From Deltaproteobacteria bacterium UBA5329 (lineage in GTDB: Bacteria; Desulfobacterota; Syntrophorhabdia; Syntrophorhabdales; Syntrophorhabdaceae), in NCBI GenBank assembly GCA_002408185.1, contig DHQV01000105.1:69075-78268 (forward strand): a stretch of 9,194 nucleotides of DNA, read 5' to 3'. The first letter of the stretch is position 1. Every line of letters begins with the position of its first letter. Shown here piece by piece: positions 1-6,265 of this stretch. Below the pieces are notes generated by a model. That model made no database searches. It worked only from the letters and a program-made list of their open reading frames with translations, and was not told the DNA's origin. Position numbers and translations under genes: made by a program.

Positions 1-442
1 GAAATACGGGGGCAAGCGACGTTTCCCAGTCATTGCAGTGAAGAACGTCCGGCACAAAACCGGTCACTTTTATCGTTTCCAGGATACTCTTTGCAAAAAA
101 GATGAACCGTTCTGCGTTGTCAAGATAATCCCCGTCCGGTGTGCTGTACAGATAATCCCTGTAATAGTATTCATCTTTTTCAATGAGATAGGCGGTTATG
201 CCGTCGTATTCGCTCTCGACCACCTCCGCATCTACAAAAGATTGTGAAATCTGGCAGGATATCCGGCGATTGCTGTACCGCATCGGAAAGCCAAGTTCCT
301 CGATCCCTTTATGCTTAGGAAGAACGACCCGGACATCTACCCCAAGGTCCCTCAAGGCCTTCGGTAACGCCCCGGTCACATCCGCTAGACCTCCTGTTTT
401 CACAAATGGAAATATCTCGGGAGACGCAATTAATATCTTCAT
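1..442 (-). CDS. glgA: Glycogen (starch) synthase, N-terminal part, cut by window edge
   Basis: Glycogen synthase adds glucose from ADP- or UDP-glucose to the non-reducing end of an alpha-1,4-glucan in the cytoplasm. About 147 residues are visible, and the frame runs off the window at base 1. The start reads MKILIASPEI and leads into FVKTGGLADV (residues about 13-22), the K-x-G-G-L nucleotide-sugar-binding signature of GT5 synthases. Near the cut end is HCNDWETSLAPV, the family's conserved H-x-N-D-W segment. Two adjacent ATG codons exist (445 and 442). I chose 442 because the AAGGGGG ribosome binding site then sits 4 nt away, the same spacing as at the PilZ gene. The gene follows galT by 9 nt, so the two are probably co-transcribed. 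Family assignment is firm; the choice of ADP- over UDP-glucose as donor is an inference from the bacterial family. Confidence 0.95.
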   Translation of the reverse strand, partial: MKILIASPEIFPFVKTGGLADVTGALPKALRDLGVDVRVVLPKHKGIEELGFPMRYSNRRISCQISQSFVDAEVVESEYDGITAYLIEKDEYYYRDYLYSTPDGDYLDNAERFIFFAKSILETIKVTGFVPDVLHCNDWETSLAPVF

Positions 443-451
443 CATACCCCC

Positions 452-1453
452 TTATATCTGGGTTTCTTTGAGATACGCAGTAGCCTCTTCGGGCGGAGTG
501 GGATTAATGTAAAAACCGGTGCCCCATTCAAACCCGGCCATTTTCGTAAGACGCGGAATGATCTCGATATGCCAGTGATAATGCTCCATCCCGACATTAA
601 AAGCCGGGGCAGTATGGATTATATAATTGTATGGCGGCGCGTTGAGCAGCTTGACGTACTTTCTCAGGACTATCGAAAGTATTTCGGCAAGAGAATAGTA
701 ATTATCGGACGGATCATGTTCGGAAAATACGGCACCGTGCTGCTTGGGCAATATCCACGTTTCGAACGGGAATCTCGATGCATATGGGGATATTGCTATA
801 TAGCGTTCATTCTCGGAGACAATACGTTTATTGTCTTCTCTTTCCTGGGCTACAATATCACAGAATATGCATCTTTCCTTATACCTGTGATAGGCAAGCC
901 CCCCGCCGATCTCTTCCGAGACCCGCCTTGGTACGATCGGCAGAGCTATCAATTGCGAATGTGCGTGGTCGAGAGACGCTCCGGCAACAGACCCGTTGTT
1001 CTTGAATACCATTATATATTTAAAGCGCGTATCGCGCATCAGGTCCCGTATTCGTTCCCTGTAAGCTATAAACACGTTTTGCACCCGGTTAACCGGCATA
1101 TCCGACAGAGTTTCACCGTGGTTAGGTGTTTCGACAATGACCTCATGGGCACCGATCCCATTCATTTTGTCATAGATCCCGAAACCTTCACGATCGAGCG
1201 TACCTTCTATACGAAGCGCAGGGAACTTGTTCGGAACGACCCTCAGCGACCATTCCGATGGACCGTGCGAGGCCCCGGACGGCCGGATCATGAAAACCTC
1301 CGGAGGCGTCATAGTTTCATTTCCCGGGCACAAAGGGCAAACAGCCACCTTTGAGGGAGGAGTTTCCTCGACGAAAAAAACAGGCCTTTTACCCCTCTCG
1401 GTCGAAATTATAACCCATCTGTCAATAATGGGATCTTTTCTCAATTCAGGCAT
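452..1453 (-). CDS. galT: Galactose-1-phosphate uridylyltransferase
   Basis: GalT exchanges UMP between UDP-glucose and galactose-1-phosphate in the Leloir pathway. The 333-residue length is normal for the bacterial family. A CPLC zinc pair is at 39-42 and a second pair, CIFC, at 195-198. The active-site stretch at 153-167 reads NGSVAGASLDHAHSQ; the second His of H-A-H (165) is the expected nucleophile that carries UMP. The first position after His is Ala where E. coli has Pro. The C-terminal HIT-like domain carries HYHWHIEIIPR at 291-301, the usual metal- and substrate-binding histidines. The start ATG has a GGAG motif 7 nt upstream. glgA follows immediately downstream, and the rhomboid gene diverges from the other side across a 63-bp gap. 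No galK is visible; galE lies 3 kb away on the other strand. Confidence 0.95.
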   Translation of the reverse strand: MPELRKDPIIDRWVIISTERGKRPVFFVEETPPSKVAVCPLCPGNETMTPPEVFMIRPSGASHGPSEWSLRVVPNKFPALRIEGTLDREGFGIYDKMNGIGAHEVIVETPNHGETLSDMPVNRVQNVFIAYRERIRDLMRDTRFKYIMVFKNNGSVAGASLDHAHSQLIALPIVPRRVSEEIGGGLAYHRYKERCIFCDIVAQEREDNKRIVSENERYIAISPYASRFPFETWILPKQHGAVFSEHDPSDNYYSLAEILSIVLRKYVKLLNAPPYNYIIHTAPAFNVGMEHYHWHIEIIPRLTKMAGFEWGTGFYINPTPPEEATAYLKETQI

Positions 1454-1477
1454 ATATCTGCTCCAGTTACACGTTTT

Positions 1478-1506
1478 TTGACATGGCTAGTGTTGCGTGA
1501 TAAAGA
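1478..1506 (+). promoter_or_regulatory. Possible sigma70-type promoter for the rhomboid operon
   Basis: A perfect TTGACA (1478-1483) is followed after 17 bp by TAAAGA (1501-1506), which matches TATAAT at only three positions. It lies in the short divergent gap between galT and the rhomboid gene. Transcription would begin near 1513, only a few bases before the ATG at 1517, giving an almost leaderless message. No good Shine-Dalgarno sequence precedes that ATG, which fits, but the -10 is poor and the call is weak. Confidence 0.35.
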
Positions 1507-1516
1507 AAGTACTTGA

Positions 1517-2194
1517 ATGATACCACTAAAAGACAATATCCCGACCCGCACTTTTCCCATTATAACAATGGGTCTCATCTTTGTAAACATCATTATTTTC
1601 ATATGGCAGCACATCGTCCTTCACGCTTCTGCAGGAGCAATGCTGTACACGTATTTCGGCCTTGTGCCGAAAGAGTTCATTGCATCGTTCGTCTCACGCC
1701 ACGATCTCCTTCCGTACAATATAATGACGATATTTTCTTCCATGTTCATCCATGGCGGTTTTCTGCATATTATCGGGAACATGCTGTACCTGTGGATCTT
1801 CGGGAATAATATAGAGGACCGTCTGGGCCATACAGGATTTCTTATCTTTTATATCGTTTCGGGAATATGCGCCGCGCTTTTCCAGCTATTTTACGACCCT
1901 TCGTCTGAGGTCCCCATGATCGGTGCAAGCGGAGCCATATCGGGGGTGTTGGGCGCCTACCTCGTCTGTTATCCCTATGCCCGCATAAAAACCATCCTCA
2001 TCATAGTAATATTCATAAAAATTGTGGATATCCCTGCGGTTATCCTTCTTACCGCCTGGTTCTTCATGCAGTTCCTTTATGCGAATGTGGAGGGTATTGC
2101 ATGGTACGCTCATGTTGGCGGTTTTATCTTCGGCCTCCTGTATGCTTTCATTTTTCCAGCCGGAAGGCGGACCGGAAGGGCGGTCAAGACCTAA
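1517..2194 (+). CDS. Rhomboid family intramembrane serine protease
   Basis: Rhomboids cut transmembrane helices within the lipid bilayer using a Ser-His dyad. The 225-residue protein has about six hydrophobic segments, the compact bacterial core without an extra cytoplasmic domain. HGGFLHIIGNMLYLW at 79-93 supplies the conserved H84 and N88 expected near the oxyanion hole. GASG at 136-139 contains the catalytic Ser138. HVGGFIFGLL at 199-208 contains the catalytic His199. FGNNIEDRLG at 95-104 matches the conserved loop after the second helix. All key residues are present, so an active protease is likely; the substrate cannot be told from sequence. The ATG at 1517 has only a weak A+G-rich upstream sequence. 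The next gene starts 4 nt after the stop, suggesting translational coupling. Confidence 0.93.
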   Translation: MIPLKDNIPTRTFPIITMGLIFVNIIIFIWQHIVLHASAGAMLYTYFGLVPKEFIASFVSRHDLLPYNIMTIFSSMFIHGGFLHIIGNMLYLWIFGNNIEDRLGHTGFLIFYIVSGICAALFQLFYDPSSEVPMIGASGAISGVLGAYLVCYPYARIKTILIIVIFIKIVDIPAVILLTAWFFMQFLYANVEGIAWYAHVGGFIFGLLYAFIFPAGRRTGRAVKT

Positions 2195-2198
2195 ACCC

Positions 2199-3551
2199 AT
2201 GCGTGCGCCCCGTGTACTTGCCATTAATCCCTATATTTATGACTTCGCTGCCTATAATTTTTGGTCGAACCCTCTCGGCCTTCTCTATGTTTCGTCAATT
2301 CTCCGGCAGAACGGATTACCTGTCGAGGTCATAGATTGCATGCGTGTACGGGAAGATAAGCGCAAGCTCGATGGACGTGGACCGTTTATCAAGGAAAAGG
2401 TCCCGAAACCTGAAATTCTCGGGGTGGTGCCGAAGCAATATCGGAGATACGGTATGTCGCCGGGTGAATTTGTACGAATTCTCGAAACACGCACAGCGCC
2501 GGACCTCGTACTGATCACGTCCATCATGACCTATTGGTACCAAGGTGCGGTCGAGATCTCCGAACTTGTGCGGCAGGCCTGCCCGCAGGCAAAAATAGTT
2601 ATCGGGGGAATCTACCCGACATTATGCCACGAACAGGCCACTCTGAATTTCAAAGCGGCCGACCTCATCATCCCGTCAAACGCGATCGGTACATTTTACA
2701 AGTTTGTCGAGGACGAACTGAATTACACGCTGTCATTCAAGCCGATGCTGGACGATCTCGACATCTTGCCCTATCCCGCCCATGACCTTCTCGATACCCT
2801 ACCGTTTGTGCCCCTTCTGACTTCGCTCGGCTGTGTGTTTCGTTGTACCTATTGCGCAACGTCCTTTATGTATCCCTCTATGACGCGGCGGAGCCCCGGG
2901 TCGGTGCTCGGTGAGATCGTCCACTGGCATCTGCAGGGAGTCCGGCGTTTTGTCATATATGACGACAGCTTCTTATACTCGAGCGAAGATTTCGCGAAGC
3001 CACTTTTAAGAAAAATTGCCGGTCTACCCTATGCTGTCGACATATACAACCCCAATGCCGTAAATGCCGCGTTCATTGACCAGGAGATGGCGGAGCTTTT
3101 TGCCCGGTCGGGGTTCCGTGAGGTTCGCATCGGTCTTGAATCGGTCGATCCAGCAGTGCAATCCGCAACGGGTGGGAAGGTGACGGAAGCTGTCTTTGAA
3201 CGCGCTATAAGGGCCCTTAAAGGGGCGGGATACAGCAGGGAACAACTGAAGGTTTATATCCTCGCCGGTTTGCCACGGCAGCCCTGGCAGGACGTGAAAC
3301 GTGCGATAGACTACTTGAGGTCCCTTGACGTAACGCCGTACCTTGCCGAATATACACCGATCCCCCACACACCGATGTACGAACAATTTAAGGATATCGC
3401 AAAATTTCCCGTTGCGGAGGATGCCATTTACCAGAATAACGCGCTCTTCCCCTATGCGTGGGAAGGCTTCACGGAGGACGACCTGAACCGCCTGAAACGC
3501 TACGCTAAAGAAAAACGGTCTCAAGTCTCAGGGGAAAGAAAAAACAATTGA
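2199..3551 (+). CDS. Radical SAM protein with B12-binding-like N-terminal domain
   Basis: The protein has 450 residues from the ATG at 2199. The frame stays open further upstream, but that part overlaps the rhomboid gene and is low-quality sequence, and RAPRVLAINPY is a typical first beta strand. Residues 1 to about 150 resemble the Rossmann-like B12-binding fold of this superfamily: NPLGLLYVSSILRQNG near 24-39, a VIDC strand, and KIVIGGIYPT at 132-141. The radical SAM motif C-x3-C-x2-C is intact at C212, C216 and C219 and would bind the 4Fe-4S cluster that cleaves S-adenosylmethionine. A later YILAGLPRQ segment fits the SAM-binding barrel. Many relatives are methyltransferases or cyclases, but no specific reaction can be assigned. 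The last residues (about 439-445) are encoded within an inverted repeat that continues past the stop. The gene is probably co-transcribed with the rhomboid gene. Confidence 0.88.
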   Translation: MRAPRVLAINPYIYDFAAYNFWSNPLGLLYVSSILRQNGLPVEVIDCMRVREDKRKLDGRGPFIKEKVPKPEILGVVPKQYRRYGMSPGEFVRILETRTAPDLVLITSIMTYWYQGAVEISELVRQACPQAKIVIGGIYPTLCHEQATLNFKAADLIIPSNAIGTFYKFVEDELNYTLSFKPMLDDLDILPYPAHDLLDTLPFVPLLTSLGCVFRCTYCATSFMYPSMTRRSPGSVLGEIVHWHLQGVRRFVIYDDSFLYSSEDFAKPLLRKIAGLPYAVDIYNPNAVNAAFIDQEMAELFARSGFREVRIGLESVDPAVQSATGGKVTEAVFERAIRALKGAGYSREQLKVYILAGLPRQPWQDVKRAIDYLRSLDVTPYLAEYTPIPHTPMYEQFKDIAKFPVAEDAIYQNNALFPYAWEGFTEDDLNRLKRYAKEKRSQVSGERKNN

Positions 3552-3634
3552 AAGCAGGGCCATCACAGGGAAGGCAAACGGGAAAGGCAGATATATTCGT
3601 GAATAATATCTCCGCCTGAGGCTTGAGACCGTTT
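3513..3634. repeat. Long inverted repeat with 7-bp units across a convergent gene junction
   Basis: Arms 3513-3532 and 3615-3634 are reverse complements at 19 of 20 positions, separated by 82 bases. Each arm is built from two degenerate heptamers: GTCTCAA and GTCTCAG on the left, CCTGAGG and CTTGAGA on the right. Inside the loop a second AT-rich hairpin lies at 3590-3610. The left arm falls within the last codons of the radical SAM gene, and the right arm touches the stop codon of the PilZ gene. Read on the minus strand, the stem is followed by TTTTTCTTT, so it could stop PilZ-gene transcripts, although the loop is far larger than in a usual intrinsic terminator. Confidence 0.8.
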
Positions 3635-4117
3635 CTAGCCCAGATATCTGTGCAATTTCTGATAACTAGGGAAGTCTCCATCTATGAAATCGGCACCGAG
3701 CTCTTTGGTCGAATCGCCCCCTTCGACTATCCTCCTGATCGCACACCGCATTTTTACCGGCGTCTTCTCATTCGGTATGCTGAAGATGGTGTCAAACTCG
3801 GCATCGTTCACGACATCATACTCCTTGGGAATGGAGATCCTCAAGCCGCCAAGAGAAACGTTAATAACGATCCCGGTTTGAAGCGTCGACTCTTTTGCCT
3901 CGTGTTTATAAACAAAGGCGGGTAACGACACTTCTTTGCGCTGATACCTGCGTCTTTCTTTTTTTGCGCCTTTAAGCTCTACTTTATCTTTTACTTGGCC
4001 ATGAAGAATGTTCTCTATGATCGAAGACAACGACCGTCGTTCCACCTCCGCTATCTTCTCCAGAGTGTGCTTTAATTCTTCATTGGTCCTGAAGCAAATT
4101 GTGACATCCTTTTTCAT
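3635..4117 (-). CDS. Ribbon-helix-helix DNA-binding domain fused to PilZ c-di-GMP domain
   Basis: The 160-residue protein begins MKKDVTICFRTNEELKHTLE; residues 3-40 have the CopG/Arc pattern of one beta strand and two helices (strand DVTICFR, then an IAEVERRSLSSIIENIL helix pair). RHH domains bind DNA as dimers through the strand. Residues 54-160 form a PilZ domain. Its c-di-GMP signature is complete: R56-x3-R60 in RRYQR, then N86-x-S88-x2-G91 in NVSLGG, with GADFID at 141-146. A c-di-GMP-responsive transcription factor is the natural inference, though nothing shows DNA binding directly. The longer upstream start at 4183 was not used, because the ATG at 4117 has AAGGGGG 4 nt upstream and begins exactly at the RHH strand. 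The gene stands alone, convergent with the radical SAM gene and divergent from galE. Confidence 0.85.
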   Translation of the reverse strand: MKKDVTICFRTNEELKHTLEKIAEVERRSLSSIIENILHGQVKDKVELKGAKKERRRYQRKEVSLPAFVYKHEAKESTLQTGIVINVSLGGLRISIPKEYDVVNDAEFDTIFSIPNEKTPVKMRCAIRRIVEGGDSTKELGADFIDGDFPSYQKLHRYLG

Positions 4118-4159
4118 ATATCCCCCTTGAAACTGTTTCTCTCGCACATCGCATGCAAT

Positions 4160-4180
4160 ACATAAGTATAACACATAAGT
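4160..4180. repeat. Direct repeat, possible operator of the RHH-PilZ gene
   Basis: ACATAAGT occurs perfectly at 4160-4167 and 4173-4180, 13 bp apart start to start (ACTTATGT on the coding strand of the PilZ gene). One copy overlaps the predicted -10 element and the other lies in the promoter spacer. RHH dimers commonly bind short repeated half-sites, so self-repression by the encoded protein is a reasonable guess. Confidence 0.45.
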
Positions 4181-4193
4181 CAATTATTGAAAA
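4165..4193 (-). promoter_or_regulatory. Sigma70-type promoter for the RHH-PilZ gene
   Basis: On the minus strand TTTTCA (4193-4188) is followed after 17 bp by TATACT (4170-4165), matching the consensus hexamers at four and five of six positions. Transcription would begin near 4158, giving a leader of about 40 nt that holds the AAGGGGG ribosome binding site. A second possible -35, TTGACT, at 4183-4178 lacks a good partner. Confidence 0.55.
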
Positions 4194-4332
4194 GTCAGGG
4201 TCAGGCCTGCATCACGTCCGATGACCTTATTTTATGCAGGTATTCTGTGATCGGGCAATCGCGATATTCTGCACACGCCGCTTTCGTCCCGTGGGAAGGC
4301 TGACGGAGCCGATTACTTCCAACCGGAGATTG
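4194..4332. other. Upstream intergenic stretch between RHH-PilZ and galE, nothing recognised
   Basis: This is the middle of the 343-bp divergent gap. It holds no convincing gene, tRNA or clear terminator. A minus-strand frame from 4437 to 4201 (78 codons) crosses it and ends in EYRDCPITEYLHK, but has no ribosome binding site and overlaps the galE promoter and leader. Confidence 0.4.
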
Positions 4333-4341
4333 TGGTATAAT
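4333..4341 (+). promoter_or_regulatory. Extended -10 promoter for the galE operon
   Basis: TGGTATAAT combines a perfect TATAAT (4336-4341) with the TG-N extension, which can work without a good -35; none is seen at 16-18 bp. Transcription would begin near 4348, leaving a leader of about 113 nt. That leader carries a small hairpin, ACCCG-TGC-CGGGT, near 4419-4431, and AGGAGG at 4447-4452. Confidence 0.65.
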
Positions 4342-4460
4342 GACCGAGTGACTTATCATACATTTTTCCCATAGTGCTCGCACAAACACAGGTGTGCATA
4401 TTAAAACCACAGACATGACCCGTGCCGGGTTTGGCAAATTTCAGGCAGGAGGTATCATAC

Positions 4461-5456
4461 ATGAAGGTATTTGTTACCGGCGGAGCCGGTTATATCGGCA
4501 GTCACGTTGTAAAACTTCTCGGTCAGCACGGTCATAACGTTCTCGTTTACGATAATCTCTCGACCGGCCATGAGTGGGCCGTCCTTTCGGGGAAGCTTGT
4601 AAGGGGCGACCTCGATGACCGGAAATTGCTCAAGGATACGCTGAAAGATTATCAGCCTGATGCGGTCATGCACTTCGCCGCCTCGATCCAGGTCGAGGAA
4701 TCGACCCGGGAGCCTCTCATGTATTACAAAAACAATGTCGTAAACAGCATTAATCTGCTCGAAGCGATGACGGAGCTTGGCATCGAATATTTCGTTTATT
4801 CTTCGACGGCCGCCGCGTACGGGATTCCCGATAAGAACCCCATCGGCGAGGATACCCCGCTGCGTCCGATCAATCCGTATGGAATGACAAAGGTCATGAT
4901 CGAAAAAGTCCTTAAGGATATCGCTGCCTGCCGCGACCTGAAATATATCGCACTTCGCTATTTTAACGTGGCCGGGGCAGACCCGGATTGCGAGATCGGC
5001 CAGGCATACGGTTACGCGACCCATTTGATCACCCGCACTCTCAAGACCGCGCAGGGCGAACAGGACTCCCTTTCCGTATTCGGGACCGATTATCCCACCC
5101 TGGACGGTACGTGCGTGCGGGACTATATTCATGTCAGCGACCTCGGTTCGGCGCACCTGTTGGCCCTTATGTACCTCAGGCAAACCGGGCTGTCCGATGT
5201 CATGAACTGCGGCTACGGCCACGGCTTCTCGGTTCTGGATGTGATCAACGTCGCCAAGGAGGTCACGGGGGTCGATTTCACCGTAACATTTACTGATCGC
5301 AGGCCTGGAGATCCACCTGAACTCATCGCCGACAGCACAAAGCTCAAGAGGCTCACAGGTTGGTCACCGCTCCACGATGACCTTTCGTTTATAATCGAAA
5401 CGGCCTGGAAATGGGAGCAGAAGCTCACCGGAAAGGCGGGCACCAGGGACAAATGA
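4461..5456 (+). CDS. galE: UDP-glucose 4-epimerase
   Basis: GalE interconverts UDP-galactose and UDP-glucose with bound NAD in the cytoplasm. The 331-residue length is typical. The Rossmann motif GGAGYIG is at 7-13, the catalytic-site strand YSSTAAAYG at 113-121 includes the conserved Ser/Thr (115-116), and the Y-x3-K pair is Y140 and K144 in YGMTK. ALRYFNVAGAD follows, as usual in GalE. The ATG at 4461 has a strong AGGAGG 8 nt upstream, so the in-frame ATG at 4422 was rejected. The stop overlaps the next start as ATGA. With GalT on the opposite strand, it supplies two Leloir steps; it may equally feed UDP-galactose to surface polysaccharide, given its YdcF-like partner. Confidence 0.95.
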   Translation: MKVFVTGGAGYIGSHVVKLLGQHGHNVLVYDNLSTGHEWAVLSGKLVRGDLDDRKLLKDTLKDYQPDAVMHFAASIQVEESTREPLMYYKNNVVNSINLLEAMTELGIEYFVYSSTAAAYGIPDKNPIGEDTPLRPINPYGMTKVMIEKVLKDIAACRDLKYIALRYFNVAGADPDCEIGQAYGYATHLITRTLKTAQGEQDSLSVFGTDYPTLDGTCVRDYIHVSDLGSAHLLALMYLRQTGLSDVMNCGYGHGFSVLDVINVAKEVTGVDFTVTFTDRRPGDPPELIADSTKLKRLTGWSPLHDDLSFIIETAWKWEQKLTGKAGTRDK

Positions 5457-6019
5457 GAACGTTTGCAACGGCAATTTGTGTCCTTGCCATGCTTGCCGTT
5501 CTTTTCATCTTAGCTCCCGATTATCTCATTTATTCCGATAAGCCTCAGAAGGCCGATGCGGTTGTTCTCTTTCTCGGCACTGAATACAGGGAAAGAAAGG
5601 CTGAAGCCGTACGTTTGATCAACGACGGGTATGCCGACTATCTGATCATCCCCGCCTACGGCAAAATAGCGGAAGCTCCGAACTTCGAACGCGGATCCCT
5701 GATGGGCGTTCCATCCCGACCCTCACATTACCCTGTAGTATTTGAGGATACTCACGTAGAACTGCTCGAGGCAAAGAGGCTCATGGACGGAAAAGGGCTG
5801 ACATCTGCGATATTTGTCAGTTCTCCTTATCATATGAGGCGGATTACGGTGATAGCCAAGAGGGTCTTTACCGGTAGCGGCTACCGAATGATATTTGTTC
5901 CCACACGGTTTGAGAAGCCAACCGGACGTCTCTGGTTCCTTAATCAGAACACTATCAGGAAGGTCACAGGTGAATACGGCAAGATCGCCTGGTTCTTCCT
6001 CTACCGCTGGGTAAAATAG
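5453..6019 (+). CDS. DUF218/YdcF-like membrane-anchored protein
   Basis: The 188-residue protein begins with one hydrophobic helix (about 5-24) that should anchor it in the inner membrane, probably with the rest outside the cytoplasm. The fold pattern is that of DUF218 (YdcF, SanA, ElyC): ADAVVLFLG at 34-42, FEDTHVELLEA at 97-107 in place of the usual E-x-x-S-T-x-E segment, and FVSSPYHMRR at 121-130, the family's most conserved motif. Members have been linked to envelope integrity and undecaprenyl-phosphate-related functions, but their chemistry is not settled. Its ATG overlaps the galE stop, so the two are translationally coupled, which hints at a shared role in polysaccharide or envelope synthesis. 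A terminator follows 65 bp after the stop. Confidence 0.8.
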   Translation: MRTFATAICVLAMLAVLFILAPDYLIYSDKPQKADAVVLFLGTEYRERKAEAVRLINDGYADYLIIPAYGKIAEAPNFERGSLMGVPSRPSHYPVVFEDTHVELLEAKRLMDGKGLTSAIFVSSPYHMRRITVIAKRVFTGSGYRMIFVPTRFEKPTGRLWFLNQNTIRKVTGEYGKIAWFFLYRWVK

Positions 6020-6151
6020 GATAGTAAGTCGTGAGGAGTTAACACGTTCCGCCAACAGCACTTTTGTATCATGATAGATGCAAAAAGGACCGGGTGCGTA
6101 CCGGTCCTTGTATTTTAAACCTAATTTACGACTTACTACTTATGACTGACG
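6019..6151. repeat. Degenerate 7-bp repeats, inverted pair around a terminator
   Basis: TAGTAAGTCGT (6022-6032) and its exact reverse complement (6128-6138) flank the terminator at 6085-6109. On the right the heptamers ACGACTT, ACTACTT and ATGACTG run in register from 6128 to 6148. On the left their complements are GGATAGT, AAGTCGT and GAGGAGT from 6019 to 6039. The style matches the repeats at 3513-3634 and 7324-7344. Confidence 0.65.
6085..6109. terminator. Bidirectional intrinsic terminator
   Basis: A perfect 9-bp stem, AAGGACCGG (6085-6093) with CCGGTCCTT (6101-6109), encloses a 7-nt loop. On the plus strand it is followed by TGTATTTT and would end the galE-ydcF operon. On the minus strand the stem runs into TTTTT, so it could also end transcripts arriving from terC. 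Confidence 0.85.
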
Positions 6152-6265
6152 TTTTTGTTTACCGCGACGGAGGCCAACACCTTTGTCACCAAGGGCAGGG
6201 AAAGGATGGTCGATGCCGACCTCCGTCGGGGTATCTTTAATAATCGCTCCATATTTCTCTTTCAT
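6140..6265 (-). CDS. Possible small protein, 41 residues, unrecognised
   Basis: In the gap after terC a minus-strand frame begins MKEKYGAIIKDTPTEV and ends GLRRGKQKRQS. Codon choice (GTC GGC ATC GAC, CTC CGT CGC GGT) resembles the real genes nearby. It is hydrophilic, with a basic C-terminus and no membrane segment. There is no clear Shine-Dalgarno sequence before the ATG; the frame is open a further 13 codons upstream to a TGA, without another start. A short overlapping frame with a strong AGAAGGGGG site starts at 6308 (23 residues, MKQATTVLGL...), so a frameshifted gene or coincidence are alternatives. The stop codon sits among the heptamer repeats. I do not recognise it. Confidence 0.28.
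   Translation of the reverse strand: MKEKYGAIIKDTPTEVGIDHPFPALGDKGVGLRRGKQKRQS
6160..6233. repeat. Imperfect inverted repeat, 14-bp arms
   Basis: Arms 6160-6173 and 6220-6233 pair at 13 of 14 positions (core CGACGGAGG with CCTCCGTCG) around a 46-base loop. It lies in the terC-ydcF gap, where it would fold in a terC read-through transcript, and inside the possible small reading frame. It has no following T run. Confidence 0.55.

Noticed and set aside
569..1354. Plus-strand open frame of 261 codons
   Set aside because: It is antisense to galT, whose motifs are complete, and shows no family pattern of its own.
2022..2198. N-terminal extension of the radical SAM protein
   Set aside because: It overlaps the rhomboid gene in another frame, and the B12-binding-like fold begins right after the ATG at 2199.
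3513..3634. MITE-type mobile element with terminal inverted repeats
   Set aside because: No target-site duplication flanks the arms (CTAAAGAA on the left, CTAGCCC on the right), so I call it only an inverted repeat.
4118..4183. Longer start for the RHH-PilZ protein
   Set aside because: It lies across the predicted promoter and ribosome binding site, and the RHH strand begins at the ATG at 4117.
4201..4437. Minus-strand frame of 78 codons
   Set aside because: No ribosome binding site, overlap with the galE promoter and leader, and no recognisable family, although the tail EYRDCPITEYLHK is mildly protein-like.
4455..5222. Minus-strand open frame of 255 codons
   Set aside because: It is the antisense shadow of galE.
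6160..6233. c-di-GMP riboswitch
   Set aside because: The conserved GEMM core and tetraloop-receptor elements are missing, and no gene starts just downstream.
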